Assembly: GCF_009758125.1 (NCBI RefSeq)
Contig: NZ_WRXO01000004.1
Span: forward strand, 592,933 to 656,932
From: Chitinophaga oryziterrae
Lineage (GTDB): Bacteria; Bacteroidota; Bacteroidia; Chitinophagales; Chitinophagaceae
DNA: 64,000 nt
Direction: 5' to 3'
Below the pieces are notes generated by a model that was given only the letters and a program-made list of their open reading frames with translations, made no database searches and was not told the DNA's origin. Each line of letters begins with the position of its first letter. The first letter of the stretch is position 1. The position numbers were made by a program, and so were the translations under genes. This document shows, one piece after another, positions 8,761-17,747 of this stretch.

Positions 8761-11700
8761 ATGAAAAAGAAAATAGTCATTTTTCTGTTTTCAGCGTTAT
8801 GCTTTTTAACAGCGGACGCTCAAACGCTAACTATTACCGGTCGCGTTACCGCTGATAGTATACCATTACCAGGAGTCTCCATTATTGTTACAGAAACAAA
8901 ACAAGGCGTAAGTACCGATGCTAATGGAAACTTCTCAATAAAAACAACGCATCCCGTAAAACTTGTATTCTCTTATATTGGTTACCGTTCGCAAACAGTT
9001 ACTGCGAACGGAGAAAAACCATTACTGATACAACTTGTAAGGGAACAGAGTAACCTTGATCAGGTAGTTGTCATTGGTTATTCTACCGTGCAAAGAAGAG
9101 ATGTTACCGGTTCTGTTTCGTCCGTCAGTGCCCGCCAATTCAAGGATGTACCACTATCCTCTGCCGCGGAGATATTACAGGGACGGCTGGCCGGGGTACA
9201 GGTCGTATCATCAGAAGGAGCTCCGGGTGCGGATGTTATTATCCGCGTACGTGGAGGCGGTTCTATCACCCAGGATAATTCCCCTTTATACATCGTAGAT
9301 GGTGTACAGGTAGAAAATGCCTTATCTGTCATTGCTCCGCAGGATATTGCTTCTGTAGATGTACTAAAGGATGCTTCCACCACCTCCATTTATGGTGCAA
9401 GAGGTGCTAACGGCGTCGTGATCATCACCACAAAAAGCGGGCGCTCAGGCAAAACACAGGTAAGCTACACCGGGTCTGTCGGCTGGGGAGAACTATCTAA
9501 AACAATGCCGGTATTAAGTCCTTATGATTTCGTCATGTGGCAATATGAAAGAAGCCGGGGGAGCAGCGCTGATAGCGCAGACTTTGCCCAGACGTACGGC
9601 ACCACCTGGGACACCCTTTCCAACTACAAAAATGTAACACCTGTAAACTGGCAGAAAGAAGTATTCGGAAGGAAAGCAAAATTCCAGAATCATAATGTGT
9701 CAATGAATGGAGGTAATGCTGCGACAAACTTCAATCTAAGCCTTACTGCCAATAAAGAAGACGGTATATTACTGGAATCGGGGTTCGACCGGAAAATTGC
9801 CAACTTCAGATTAGATCATAAAGTCTCCGATAAAGTCAAAACCGGTATTAATATGCGTTATTTAGACCAGGCCATTTCAGGCATGGGGACTACTAACAGC
9901 GGTACACGCACCACAAACCGCTTACGGCATAGCATTAATTACCGTCCATTTGAACTGCCCGGAGGGTCCATTGATGATTTTGATGAAGATTATTATCTCG
10001 CTTCCGGCGGCGCTACAAATCCTATCCTGCTAACACAGGCAGAATACAGGAATCAACAAACAAAAGCCACTTATCTGACAGGTTATATTAACATCAACCT
10101 TATTAAAAACCTTACATTCAGATCTACATTTGGATACGATAATACTACTATCAGGCAATCCCTCTTTTATGGGAAAATAACCAATACTGCCCGTCAGTAT
10201 GCTTCCCTGCCCATCGCTTCCATCGGTGATCAGCGAAACAGCACTTTCAATAATTCCAATACATTACAATATGCACTGAAGAAAGGACAGCATAATGTTT
10301 CTGTATTGGCAGGAGAAGAAACTGTAGCGTTTAAATCCGCCACTAACTACGTGGAGACGAGATATTTTCCTGCTGATATTACCGCTGATAAGGCATTGGC
10401 CAACATGGGGCTCGGCGCAGCGCCAACAGGGTCGTCACAACCATTGCCTTCATCAACGCAGAATGCGCCCAGTCGTATCTTCTCCTTATTCGGCCGTGTG
10501 AGTTATAACTATGCTGATAAGTACCTGCTTGCTTTTAATCTCCGTGCCGACCGCACCTCAAAATTCGCTGCTGAAAACGGCACCCTTGTTTTTCCTTCCG
10601 GCTCTGTCGCATGGCGTTTCTCACAGGAAAGATTTATGCATAACATTAAATGGATTTCAGATGCTAAACTGAGATTCGGTTATGGCGCGGTAGGGAATAA
10701 CCGTATTGGGGATATGCTATACCGGCAGTTGTATGGCGTAACCGGACAATACGCATTCAATCATGCTATCCTTCCCGGTTTTGCGCCAACGGCCCTCGCT
10801 AATCCTGAATTACGCTGGGAGAGAAATGTAACAAGGAACCTTGGCCTTGACCTTTCTTTTTTCGATAATAAATTACAACTGACGATCGACGCCTATAAAA
10901 ATTCAGCCAATGATCTTTTGCTGGCTGTTCAGATTCCACCAACTTCCGGATATACTACACAAATACAAAACATAGGCGCTACTTCAAACCGTGGATTAGA
11001 GTTCCAGATAAATACCACGCCAATACAGAAACCCAAATTCTCCTGGAATTCCAGTTTCAATATCTCCTTTAACCGCAACCGTGTAGAGAATTTAGGTGGC
11101 CCCTCTCAGATGACCCGTAACTCGGGCTGGCAGGGTACGGACGGTGTAGATGATTATTTAGTGAAAGTGGGTCAGCCTGCAGGTCTGATGTACGGTTTTG
11201 TCACAGATGGTTTTTATAAGATCGACGATTTCGATTATAATGCCACCACCGGTACCTACACCATTAAACCTGGTATCGCCGTCAACAGTGTTTATGGAAC
11301 GCCGCAGCCGGGCATGTTAAAATGGAAAGATTTAAATGGAGATAGCGTAATTACTGCAGATAAAGACAGAACCGTGATCGGTAATGCGAACCCAAAATTC
11401 ACAGGAGGATGGAATAACCAGTTCACCTATAAGAATTTTGATGCCAGCATCTTCATCAATTTTGTTGTAGGCAATGATATTTATAATGCCAATAAATTAG
11501 AATGGACAGATGGTTCTTTTCCCAATCTGAACATGCTAAATACAATGAAAGACCGCTGGACGAACATCAATGCGCAAGGGCAGATCGTGACCGATCCCAA
11601 AGAATTATCTGCATTAAATGCAAATGCACAGATATGGTCCCCTGTAAGGGTACAGCGCTGGTGGTTGCATTCATGGGCTATTGAGGACGGTTCCTACCTT

Positions 11701-11925
11701 CGTATCAATAACGTTACCCTGGGTTATACATTACCTCAAAAGATAGCGAAGATTGCCAGCCTGAGGGTATATGCCACCGTAAATAACCTGGCTGTCATCA
11801 CTAAATATTCAGGTTTTGATCCTGATGTTACTGCCCGTCGTTCAGATCCGTTAACGCCGGGTGTAGACTTTGCTGCTTATCCCCGTGCAAGAACATGGGT
11901 GTTTGGTATTAACCTTAACTTATAA
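8761..11925 (+). CDS. SusC/RagA family TonB-linked outer membrane protein
   Basis: 1054 residues from the ATG at 8761; a longer reading from TTG 8740 would put seven extra residues before a perfect signal peptide (MKKKIVIFLFSALCFLTADAQ), so 8761 is preferred. After the signal comes a carboxypeptidase-regulatory-like domain (about residues 25-100: TGRVTADSIPLPGVSI, DANGNFSIKT), then the TonB-receptor plug (VVVIGYSTVQRRDVTGSVSSV ... APGADVIIRVRGGGSI ... ALSVIAPQDIASVDVLKDAS, IYGARGANGVVIITTK) and a long beta-barrel. SusC proteins import bound nutrients energised by TonB/ExbBD. The gene is followed after 3 bases by its SusD partner. No glycosidase, sigma factor or FecR gene lies next to it, so the substrate is open. 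Confidence 0.95.
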   Translation: MKKKIVIFLFSALCFLTADAQTLTITGRVTADSIPLPGVSIIVTETKQGVSTDANGNFSIKTTHPVKLVFSYIGYRSQTVTANGEKPLLIQLVREQSNLDQVVVIGYSTVQRRDVTGSVSSVSARQFKDVPLSSAAEILQGRLAGVQVVSSEGAPGADVIIRVRGGGSITQDNSPLYIVDGVQVENALSVIAPQDIASVDVLKDASTTSIYGARGANGVVIITTKSGRSGKTQVSYTGSVGWGELSKTMPVLSPYDFVMWQYERSRGSSADSADFAQTYGTTWDTLSNYKNVTPVNWQKEVFGRKAKFQNHNVSMNGGNAATNFNLSLTANKEDGILLESGFDRKIANFRLDHKVSDKVKTGINMRYLDQAISGMGTTNSGTRTTNRLRHSINYRPFELPGGSIDDFDEDYYLASGGATNPILLTQAEYRNQQTKATYLTGYININLIKNLTFRSTFGYDNTTIRQSLFYGKITNTARQYASLPIASIGDQRNSTFNNSNTLQYALKKGQHNVSVLAGEETVAFKSATNYVETRYFPADITADKALANMGLGAAPTGSSQPLPSSTQNAPSRIFSLFGRVSYNYADKYLLAFNLRADRTSKFAAENGTLVFPSGSVAWRFSQERFMHNIKWISDAKLRFGYGAVGNNRIGDMLYRQLYGVTGQYAFNHAILPGFAPTALANPELRWERNVTRNLGLDLSFFDNKLQLTIDAYKNSANDLLLAVQIPPTSGYTTQIQNIGATSNRGLEFQINTTPIQKPKFSWNSSFNISFNRNRVENLGGPSQMTRNSGWQGTDGVDDYLVKVGQPAGLMYGFVTDGFYKIDDFDYNATTGTYTIKPGIAVNSVYGTPQPGMLKWKDLNGDSVITADKDRTVIGNANPKFTGGWNNQFTYKNFDASIFINFVVGNDIYNANKLEWTDGSFPNLNMLNTMKDRWTNINAQGQIVTDPKELSALNANAQIWSPVRVQRWWLHSWAIEDGSYLRINNVTLGYTLPQKIAKIASLRVYATVNNLAVITKYSGFDPDVTARRSDPLTPGVDFAAYPRARTWVFGINLNL

Positions 11926-11928
11926 ACA

Positions 11929-13716
11929 ATGAAACATCTTCTGATAATCACTATAGCTTTATTATTCATGCAGGGCTGTAAAAAATGGACTGCAGTATCT
12001 CCGGGATCTGATTACAGTATTGATGAGGTCTTCTCTGACGTGCCGAATGCAACATCCGCTTTAATTGGCGTATATGATGAATTACAGGGCGATAACGGCT
12101 ACGGTATACGAATAAGCATGTATTTCCCTTACGATTCAGATGAAGGGATTGTAAGCGGTAATATCGATAATGGCCGCAGGGGAGTAGGGCGTTACCAGTT
12201 ACTTCTCACAAATGCAGAAGTTTCCAATCCTTTCCGGCAGTTATACCGGGGAATAGAAAAGGCGAATCTCTGCATCGAACAAATCCCATTAATGCCCTTA
12301 TATACCAACGGAACAGAAGATCAAAAGAGGCAATTACACCGTTTGTATGGAGAAGCATTAACGCTGCGCGCACAGTTCTATCTTGAACTGATCCGTAACT
12401 GGGGAGATGTGCCAGCACCTATGATCCCCTCTTATAAACAATCCAATTTATTCATTGCGCAAACTGACAGGGATTCTACTTATGATAAAATCCTGGCCGA
12501 TCTGGCCACTGCCAAAGAGTTGTTACCCTGGCGTACCGAAGTGACCCGCAATGAACGTATCACCAAAGGAGCTGCTATGGCATTAAGGGCAAGAATTGCC
12601 TTATACCGGGGAGGATATTCATTACGTAAGAATGGCCAGGTGCAAAGAGGAAGCGATTATATAAAATACTACACCATTGCCAGGGATGAATGTGCCGAAC
12701 TAATGTCAAAAAGAAGTGAGCATACTTTAAACGCAAGCTTTGAAAACATCTGGCGAAGTGTAACCTCTTTCACCTACGATCCGCAGGGCGAGATATTATT
12801 TGAAGTGGGTGCCGGTGGTGGTAATGCCAACAGCGACAGCCGTATGGGCAATTACGACGGGCCTAATGTAAACGCCGCCTCCCGGTATGGTGCGGGTGGA
12901 GGAGGTATCATTATGTTACCCAATTACTTTTATGCTTTCGACTCTGCAGATACCCGTCGTGATGTTACCGTAACTTCCTACCAGGTTACCTCTTCTTCAA
13001 ATATTAAATCCCAGCGACGTTTAGGGGAATTAAATACGGGTAAATATCGTCGCGACTGGCGGGTCCCTCTTCTCCCCGGAAGTGTCTTAAACGTCGGTTA
13101 TAACTGGGTATTGATCCGTTTCTCTGATGTGCTTTTAATGTTTGCAGAGGCTGAGAATGAAATAAATGGAGCGCCCACTGCTGCTGCCATAGCCGCTTTT
13201 GAAGAAGTGCGTAAAAGGGCTTATAAAAACGCGGACATAGGCATCACTCCATCCACCAAAGAAGGCTTTTTTAATGCTATCGTAAATGAACGTTATTTAG
13301 AGTTTGGCCATGAAGGCATCCGTAAATACGACTTATCACGCTGGAACTTATTATCCGCGAAAATAGCAGAAACAAGAACAAAGATCCAACAGATCCGTGA
13401 TCGTGTAGCTCCTTACAATTATGTTCCCCAATACATTTACTGGAAGAACAATGGTGAAGAAATTCAATACTATGTTCCAAACAATACGGCTGCTACCGCT
13501 GTCCCCTGGTACCGTCCCACACAGGTACCAACTTCCACAGAATGGAAAAGAGTGGATTGGGCACAGCATCTTACAGCCGGCAATGCAATAGATAACCTAC
13601 CCTTGTGGCAGGGGCTTGCAAGGTTCTTCGTACCTGGCAAAAGCGAATTGTTCCCTTATGATCAGGCTACATTAGATGCCTATCAGGGCAGGCTTACTCA
13701 GAACCCCGGGTACTAA
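11929..13716 (+). CDS. SusD/RagB family nutrient-binding outer membrane lipoprotein
   Basis: 595 residues with a lipoprotein signal (LLFMQGC; Cys16 the lipidation site). It has the SusD layout: an N-terminal helical part (DELQGDNGYGIR ... QLYRGIEKANLCIEQIP, EALTLRAQFYLELIRNWGDVP) with TPR-like helices, and a C-terminal RagB/SusD part with WVLIRFSDVLLMFAEAENE, EEVRKRAY and NERYLEFGHEGIRKYDLSRW. SusD caps the SusC barrel and binds the ligand at the cell surface. It starts 3 bases after the susC stop and ends at a strong terminator, so the pair closes an operon. The length is slightly above the family average. Confidence 0.95.
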   Translation: MKHLLIITIALLFMQGCKKWTAVSPGSDYSIDEVFSDVPNATSALIGVYDELQGDNGYGIRISMYFPYDSDEGIVSGNIDNGRRGVGRYQLLLTNAEVSNPFRQLYRGIEKANLCIEQIPLMPLYTNGTEDQKRQLHRLYGEALTLRAQFYLELIRNWGDVPAPMIPSYKQSNLFIAQTDRDSTYDKILADLATAKELLPWRTEVTRNERITKGAAMALRARIALYRGGYSLRKNGQVQRGSDYIKYYTIARDECAELMSKRSEHTLNASFENIWRSVTSFTYDPQGEILFEVGAGGGNANSDSRMGNYDGPNVNAASRYGAGGGGIIMLPNYFYAFDSADTRRDVTVTSYQVTSSSNIKSQRRLGELNTGKYRRDWRVPLLPGSVLNVGYNWVLIRFSDVLLMFAEAENEINGAPTAAAIAAFEEVRKRAYKNADIGITPSTKEGFFNAIVNERYLEFGHEGIRKYDLSRWNLLSAKIAETRTKIQQIRDRVAPYNYVPQYIYWKNNGEEIQYYVPNNTAATAVPWYRPTQVPTSTEWKRVDWAQHLTAGNAIDNLPLWQGLARFFVPGKSELFPYDQATLDAYQGRLTQNPGY

Positions 13717-13721
13717 CTAAA

Positions 13722-13760
13722 ATATCGGCCGGCGCATTAGTCAATGCCGGCCGGTATTTT
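13722..13760 (+). terminator. Terminator of the susCD operon
   Basis: A 12-bp stem with one G-U pair (ATATCGGCCGGC at 13722-13733 with GCCGGCCGGTAT at 13746-13757) carries a 12-base loop and runs into TTTT. It is placed 6 bases after the susD stop. Confidence 0.85.
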
Positions 13761-13881
13761 ACATCTTACCTAATCCATCAAAACACTTGTTTATCTAAAA
13801 AAAAACATTTCATTTTGCTTTTAATTAGCTACTTATATATACAATTATTGATTATTCAATCCCATAAATTCCTAGATTAAC

Positions 13882-13912
13882 TTGCATAAAAGGCTAGAAA
13901 TGGGTATATTTG
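13882..13912 (+). promoter_or_regulatory. Bacteroidetes-type promoter of the zeta-toxin-like operon
   Basis: TTG at 13882-13884 and TATATTTG at 13905-13912 are separated by 20 bases, matching the known Bacteroidetes consensus of a -33 TTG and a -7 TAnnTTTG. Transcription would start near 13919, leaving a very short leader before the ATG at 13931 or 13943. Confidence 0.65.
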
Positions 13913-13930
13913 TAGTCGAAGTCACAATAC

Positions 13931-14206
13931 ATGCAGAAGATCATGGCTGATGTAAAAATTAACAAGTTAGAAGATAAAGTTTCAGTTGCCTTTTATCGGT
14001 TAAGAGCAACAAGTTTTAATAAAAACCTCCCATTTCTTATACTTTCAGATAAATTGCCTGAAGGCCAGGCTTATCGGGAATATGCCGATGGTCGTATTGA
14101 AATCCATGAAGTCCATACCAGGGGTGCTAATCTAACGTCAAAACTCATCAAGAAATTAAGCAAGCAGGAAGCGGATAAAGTGAGAACCACTTATGGACTA
14201 CAATAA
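13931..14206 (+). CDS. Small protein upstream of the zeta-toxin-like kinase, possible antitoxin
   Basis: 91 residues (or 87 if the in-frame ATG at 13943 is used). It is soluble and rather basic at the C-terminus (SKLIKKLSKQEADKVRTTYGLQ), with no recognised domain. Its last 14 bases overlap the start of the kinase gene, and the two share the promoter at 13882-13912. The position and size fit an antitoxin, but nothing in its sequence matches the epsilon antitoxin or a known DNA-binding fold, so the role is inferred from context only. Confidence 0.6.
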   Translation: MQKIMADVKINKLEDKVSVAFYRLRATSFNKNLPFLILSDKLPEGQAYREYADGRIEIHEVHTRGANLTSKLIKKLSKQEADKVRTTYGLQ

Positions 14207-14849
14207 GCCGACATTACTGGTTATATCCGGTCCTAATGGTGCTGGAAAATCTACTTACATTAATGACATGCTTCCTGATACATTTGAAGGTATTGTTTCT
14301 TTTGACAGAGATGATACCCGTTCCCACTTCGAGTCTCAATTAAAGGAAGAAAAGGTAGCGGAAGACCAAATATCTGCAATAGCTACGCGGATGATGGAAG
14401 ATAGACTTAGTGTTACTATGAATCAAGCTATTGAAGCTCATAGACATTTCGTTTTAGAAACTCCATTGTCCCATCCTGATTACTGGCGGTATATTGATCG
14501 ATTTGAGAGAAATGGATATCAGATTCAGCTTTGTTATTTGTGCTTAGATAAAGTGAGCGACTGTAAAGTTCGGGTAGAGCACCGTGTGATGATGGGAGGA
14601 CATCATGTCGATGCCAGAACTATCAAAGGTGTTTATGAAATGAATCTGCACCATATTAACCTGTCTTTAGATACATTTCAATGCATAGAGTTATATGATG
14701 GTATGATTAAGCCAACTCTACTCGTGAAAATTGAAAATGGTGAGGTAATTCTGGCGAAAGAGAGTGCGCTAAAAAAGACCTGGGTTAAAACCGGCCTTCC
14801 ATTAATTGCTACTAAAACAACTGCATTTTTAAAACTCGCTAAGAAATGA
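14193..14849 (+). CDS. Zeta-toxin-like P-loop kinase
   Basis: 218 residues with a Walker A loop GPNGAGKST at residues 13-21, a following VSFDRDDTRSHF segment in the place where zeta toxins hold substrate-binding Asp residues, and HFVLETPLSHPDYW, the hallmark of COG4185-type predicted ATPases. Zeta toxins phosphorylate UDP-N-acetylglucosamine or related sugars and block wall synthesis; whether this protein does so is unknown, since many chromosomal relatives remain uncharacterised. It overlaps the upstream small gene by 14 bases, the arrangement of a toxin-antitoxin pair. The C-terminus (residues ~190-218) is Lys-rich. Confidence 0.8.
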   Translation: MDYNKPTLLVISGPNGAGKSTYINDMLPDTFEGIVSFDRDDTRSHFESQLKEEKVAEDQISAIATRMMEDRLSVTMNQAIEAHRHFVLETPLSHPDYWRYIDRFERNGYQIQLCYLCLDKVSDCKVRVEHRVMMGGHHVDARTIKGVYEMNLHHINLSLDTFQCIELYDGMIKPTLLVKIENGEVILAKESALKKTWVKTGLPLIATKTTAFLKLAKK

Positions 14850-14912
14850 AGGTATCTTCAAGAGTAAACAAAGCACTACAACAGTAGGCTTTGTTTATTC
14901 TGATAAAAGGTA

Positions 14913-15890
14913 TTAACGTTCAATGACAGACATATTCCCTTCATTATGTCGCTCACCAGCGGCCGGTGTAAGGTTGTTCAGTCTTTCGATCTGCTTCGCG
15001 TTTAGCGCAAGCTGGTCGGCGGCAGTGTTCTCCTCTACACGGGCAACGCGCTTAGTGCCTGGAATCGGTGCTATATCATCTCCCTGTGCCAGTAGCCAGG
15101 CCAGTGCCACCTGTGCCGGTGTAGCATTCACCTCAGCCGCGACGGCTTTTACCTCATCAACGATCCTTAGATTCCGAAGGAAGTTTTCACCGATGAAGCG
15201 CGGGTTAGTCTTACGCCAGTCGTCATCAGAGAGCTGTTCAGGAGATTTGATTTCGCCGGTAAGGAAGCCATGCCCAAGCGGCGAATAAGGTACGAAGCCA
15301 ATGCCTAGTTCACGTAGCAACGGCAGCAGTTTGTCCTCAGGATCGCGGCTCCAGAGGGAATATTCGGTCTGTAATGCTGTTACAGGATGTACGGCGTGTG
15401 CACGACGAATCGTACCCGGACCAGCCTCTGATAATCCAATGTGACGAATCTTGCCTTCGGCGACCAATTCGGCCAGCACTCCTACAGTATCCTCAATAGG
15501 CGTCTTCGGGTCTACCCGGTGCTGATAATACAGATCGATATACTCCGTCCCTAAACGCTTCAGAGATCCCTCTACTGCTGCACGGACATTCGCCGGACTG
15601 CTATCAATAATACCCGGACCGCCACCAGCATGCGAAACAAGACCGAACTTCGTTGCGAGTACCACCTGGTCCCTGCGACCTTTTATAGCTTTGCCTACGA
15701 GTTCCTCATTGACAAATGGGCCATAAATTTCCGCAGTGTCAATGTGGGTTACACCCAGCTCCAGCGCCCTATGGATCGTGCGGATGGATTCAGCATCACT
15801 GCCTGCACCGATATTGTAATAACCGGACATCGACATGGCGCCAAGTCCTATACGGGAGACATCAAGTCCCCCAATCGAAATGTGTTTCAT
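14913..15890 (-). CDS. Aldo/keto reductase
   Basis: 325 residues from the ATG at 15890; an upstream start at 15944 would add 18 residues unlike the family N-terminus, whereas MKHISIGGLDVSRIGLG is the normal beginning. The AKR catalytic elements are present: DTAEIYG (Asp and Tyr), LATKFG (Lys) and YYQHRVDP (His). NADPH-binding residues sit near PIPGTKRVARVEEN. It belongs to the YajO/AKR13-like group that reduces aldehydes and ketones. The AraC gene encoded upstream on the same strand is its likely regulator. Confidence 0.93.
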   Translation of the reverse strand: MKHISIGGLDVSRIGLGAMSMSGYYNIGAGSDAESIRTIHRALELGVTHIDTAEIYGPFVNEELVGKAIKGRRDQVVLATKFGLVSHAGGGPGIIDSSPANVRAAVEGSLKRLGTEYIDLYYQHRVDPKTPIEDTVGVLAELVAEGKIRHIGLSEAGPGTIRRAHAVHPVTALQTEYSLWSRDPEDKLLPLLRELGIGFVPYSPLGHGFLTGEIKSPEQLSDDDWRKTNPRFIGENFLRNLRIVDEVKAVAAEVNATPAQVALAWLLAQGDDIAPIPGTKRVARVEENTAADQLALNAKQIERLNNLTPAAGERHNEGNMSVIER

Positions 15891-16000
15891 AATATTGCTT
15901 TTACGTTTCACCACACAGATCAAAAATCCGTATGCATGACACAAAGGTCACAATAAGCGCAAAGGAGAAATAAAGAAAAACAAAGGAAAAAGTATGATTA

Positions 16001-16855
16001 TCAAAGACGTGTTGCTCTTACTGATTTGGGAACGTAACCGGTTTTCTTTTTGAAGAAGTTATTAAAGTAGGTGGGGTATTCAAATCCAAGTGCATAAGCA
16101 ATCTCCGCAATGTTCCAGTCAGTATGTTGCAGGAGGGCTTTCGCTTCTGCTATAATTCTATCGCCAATATGGGTAGTAGTTGATTTCCCGGTAGTTTCCT
16201 TTACTGCACTGTTCAAATAGTTGATATGCACGGACAAATTCCTTGCAAAGTCCTGTGCCGTTCTTAATTCCAGCGGCCGGTCGGCACTTTCAACAGGGAA
16301 TTGCCGTTCCAGCAGTTCAAAAAAGACGGCGCTGATCCTGGCTGCCGCATTTTTTTGTCTGGACCAGTTTTCAGATGGTTGCATTTTTAATGCCTCATGA
16401 ATAATCAGTTGTATATAGTTACGGATCAACTCATCTTTGAAAGCATATTCACTATCCTGTTCCGCAATTATCTTTTGAAAGATGGCTTTTATAGACTCAG
16501 TTTGAGTATCATTTAAGATAAAAACAGGGGTGCCGCCAATTTTAAATAAAGGTGATTCCAGAAGGCTTGCAGTACGATCATTCAGCTTTAGAAAGTCTTC
16601 TGTAAAGAGGCAGGCAAATCCATCGACAGTAGGTCTGATAACCTCACAGGCATATGGAATACGGGGATTACCAAAGAACAGGAGCGGACCATCCGTATCG
16701 AAACTCCTGTCTGCATAATGAAAATTATACTTCCCGGAAGTTAAACTGATTTTGTAAAAGTCTTTGCGGCTATAATTATGACCGGCAGCGTTGCCGTCCA
16801 CTTCATAAGCTTTAAAGCCCTTCAGTTTCAATTCGGTATTAAAATCTGTCTCCAT
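16001..16855 (-). CDS. AraC family transcriptional regulator
   Basis: 284 residues. The C-terminal paired helix-turn-helix is well conserved (AQDFARNLSVHINYLNSAVK, then WNIAEIAYALGFEYPTYFNN and the closing KKKTGYVPKSVR). The N-terminal part is a beta-rich cupin-like sensor. The gene precedes the aldo/keto reductase on the same strand with a gap of 110 bases, so it may be read with it or control its promoter in the gap. The same pairing of an oxidoreductase with an AraC regulator occurs at 2585-4341. Confidence 0.9.
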   Translation of the reverse strand: METDFNTELKLKGFKAYEVDGNAAGHNYSRKDFYKISLTSGKYNFHYADRSFDTDGPLLFFGNPRIPYACEVIRPTVDGFACLFTEDFLKLNDRTASLLESPLFKIGGTPVFILNDTQTESIKAIFQKIIAEQDSEYAFKDELIRNYIQLIIHEALKMQPSENWSRQKNAAARISAVFFELLERQFPVESADRPLELRTAQDFARNLSVHINYLNSAVKETTGKSTTTHIGDRIIAEAKALLQHTDWNIAEIAYALGFEYPTYFNNFFKKKTGYVPKSVRATRL

Positions 16856-16889
16856 CCTACAAAAGTAAGAAAAACAAAGATTACTTAAG

Positions 16890-17393
16890 TTAGTCTCTCA
16901 ACCATTTAACCATTTCCGGAAATGGTTTTACACCATTTTTCTCCGCATTAGTTTCATCATAACAAAAACCAGCCCATTGCAGCAATGGTAAATAAAGCGG
17001 ATTCCCGGATGTATATTGCTCGATATACCAATCGGAAGAGCCCTTATATCCGTCTGGATGAAACACAACCGCCGGATCAATTCTGAGATATACACAGGCT
17101 GCATAACTCCATGCAATGGCCATCATTTCTTCTCCTTCCGATTTACTTCTCTCGCCTGCGTCTCCCACATCACCATGCATTATCCGCCGCTCCTCAGGAA
17201 TGGCAACAGCCATATGCCCCGCTTCATGTAAAAGATCTCCGGGATAAAAAAACTGATCCTGATCTACAACAAGTCTTCCTTTATTTATAAGGATACCTGG
17301 TACGAATGTTTTTTCGGTAATCGTATCAAAAACAACCGGGATACCAATGGATTCGATAAACTGAACGATCGTAGTAATAACAGAAGTTTGCAT
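16890..17393 (-). CDS. Hypothetical protein with an HEAGH zinc-site motif
   Basis: 167 residues from the ATG at 17393; a longer reading to 17507 would add 38 residues that cross the hairpin at 17498-17518 and look non-coding. The centre carries LLHEAGHMAV, an HExxH-type zinc-binding motif, and a Glu-rich segment (SKSEGEEMMAIAWSYAA) that could give the third ligand. It has no signal peptide. It could be a small metallopeptidase, but the family is not known to me and activity is not shown. It stands alone between an AraC gene and the kdp region. Confidence 0.65.
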   Translation of the reverse strand: MQTSVITTIVQFIESIGIPVVFDTITEKTFVPGILINKGRLVVDQDQFFYPGDLLHEAGHMAVAIPEERRIMHGDVGDAGERSKSEGEEMMAIAWSYAACVYLRIDPAVVFHPDGYKGSSDWYIEQYTSGNPLYLPLLQWAGFCYDETNAEKNGVKPFPEMVKWLRD

Positions 17394-17476
17394 AAGACAA
17401 GGTATAAACGGACGTAAATTAGAACATTTCCTGAAAAACGGCTGCCTCGTCCGGGAAATTAAGATGAATAGGAATA

Positions 17477-17526
17477 AAACCCTCCCAAAATGATAAAACC
17501 TTCTCAAAATGAGAGGGTTTATTTTT
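17477..17526. repeat. Imperfect 19-bp tandem repeat forming a terminator-like hairpin
   Basis: Two adjacent copies of about 19 bp begin AAAACC and contain CTCAAAATGA or a close variant (17477-17495 and 17496-17514). The second copy pairs within itself (17498-17505 with 17511-17518, loop AAAAT) and is followed by TTATTTTT; the outer arms AAACCCTC (17477-17484) and GAGGGTTT (17513-17520) also pair. It has T-rich flanks on both strands. It lies between the divergent HEAGH gene and kdp operon, where no gene needs terminating. The next 100 bases up to 17629 have a short AGCC/GGCT pairing but no motif that I can name. Confidence 0.55.
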
Positions 17527-17629
17527 ACGCACCAGCTTCCTTAAAAGCATAATATAGCCACAGTAGCGAGTTTTCGGCTTTCACAACCTTTTAGGTATGC
17601 CAATTGTCTTAATAGGTGGAAATTAAAAT

Positions 17630-17746
17630 ATGCAAAACCTTAGAGTGGAGTTTAAAAAGTACTTCAAACCATGGAATATGCTATTGGCTTTTTACGCTCT
17701 TATAATTATATCAGGCATTATTTTCAGAATCATAAATGGTTTATAA
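17630..17746 (+). CDS. Tiny membrane ORF upstream of kdpF (38 aa)
   Basis: An ATG-started ORF of 38 codons. The product has a short charged head (MQNLRVEFKKYFKPW) and one strongly hydrophobic segment of about 20 residues (MLLAFYALIIISGIIF) before a short tail, so it is a single-pass membrane peptide. Its stop is 1 base from the next tiny ORF, which in turn is 2 bases from kdpF. This tight packing argues that it is translated. I do not know a named family; it may be an accessory peptide of the KdpFABC pump or a leader. Confidence 0.55.
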   Translation: MQNLRVEFKKYFKPWNMLLAFYALIIISGIIFRIINGL

Positions 17747-17747
17747 A

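Noticed and set aside
15630..15956. 108-codon plus-strand frame over the aldo/keto reductase
   Set aside because: Antisense shadow of a clear family member.
17527..17629. Possible riboswitch or leader ahead of the kdp genes
   Set aside because: Only a 4-bp AGCC/GGCT pairing is visible and no known riboswitch motif such as ydaO can be matched.
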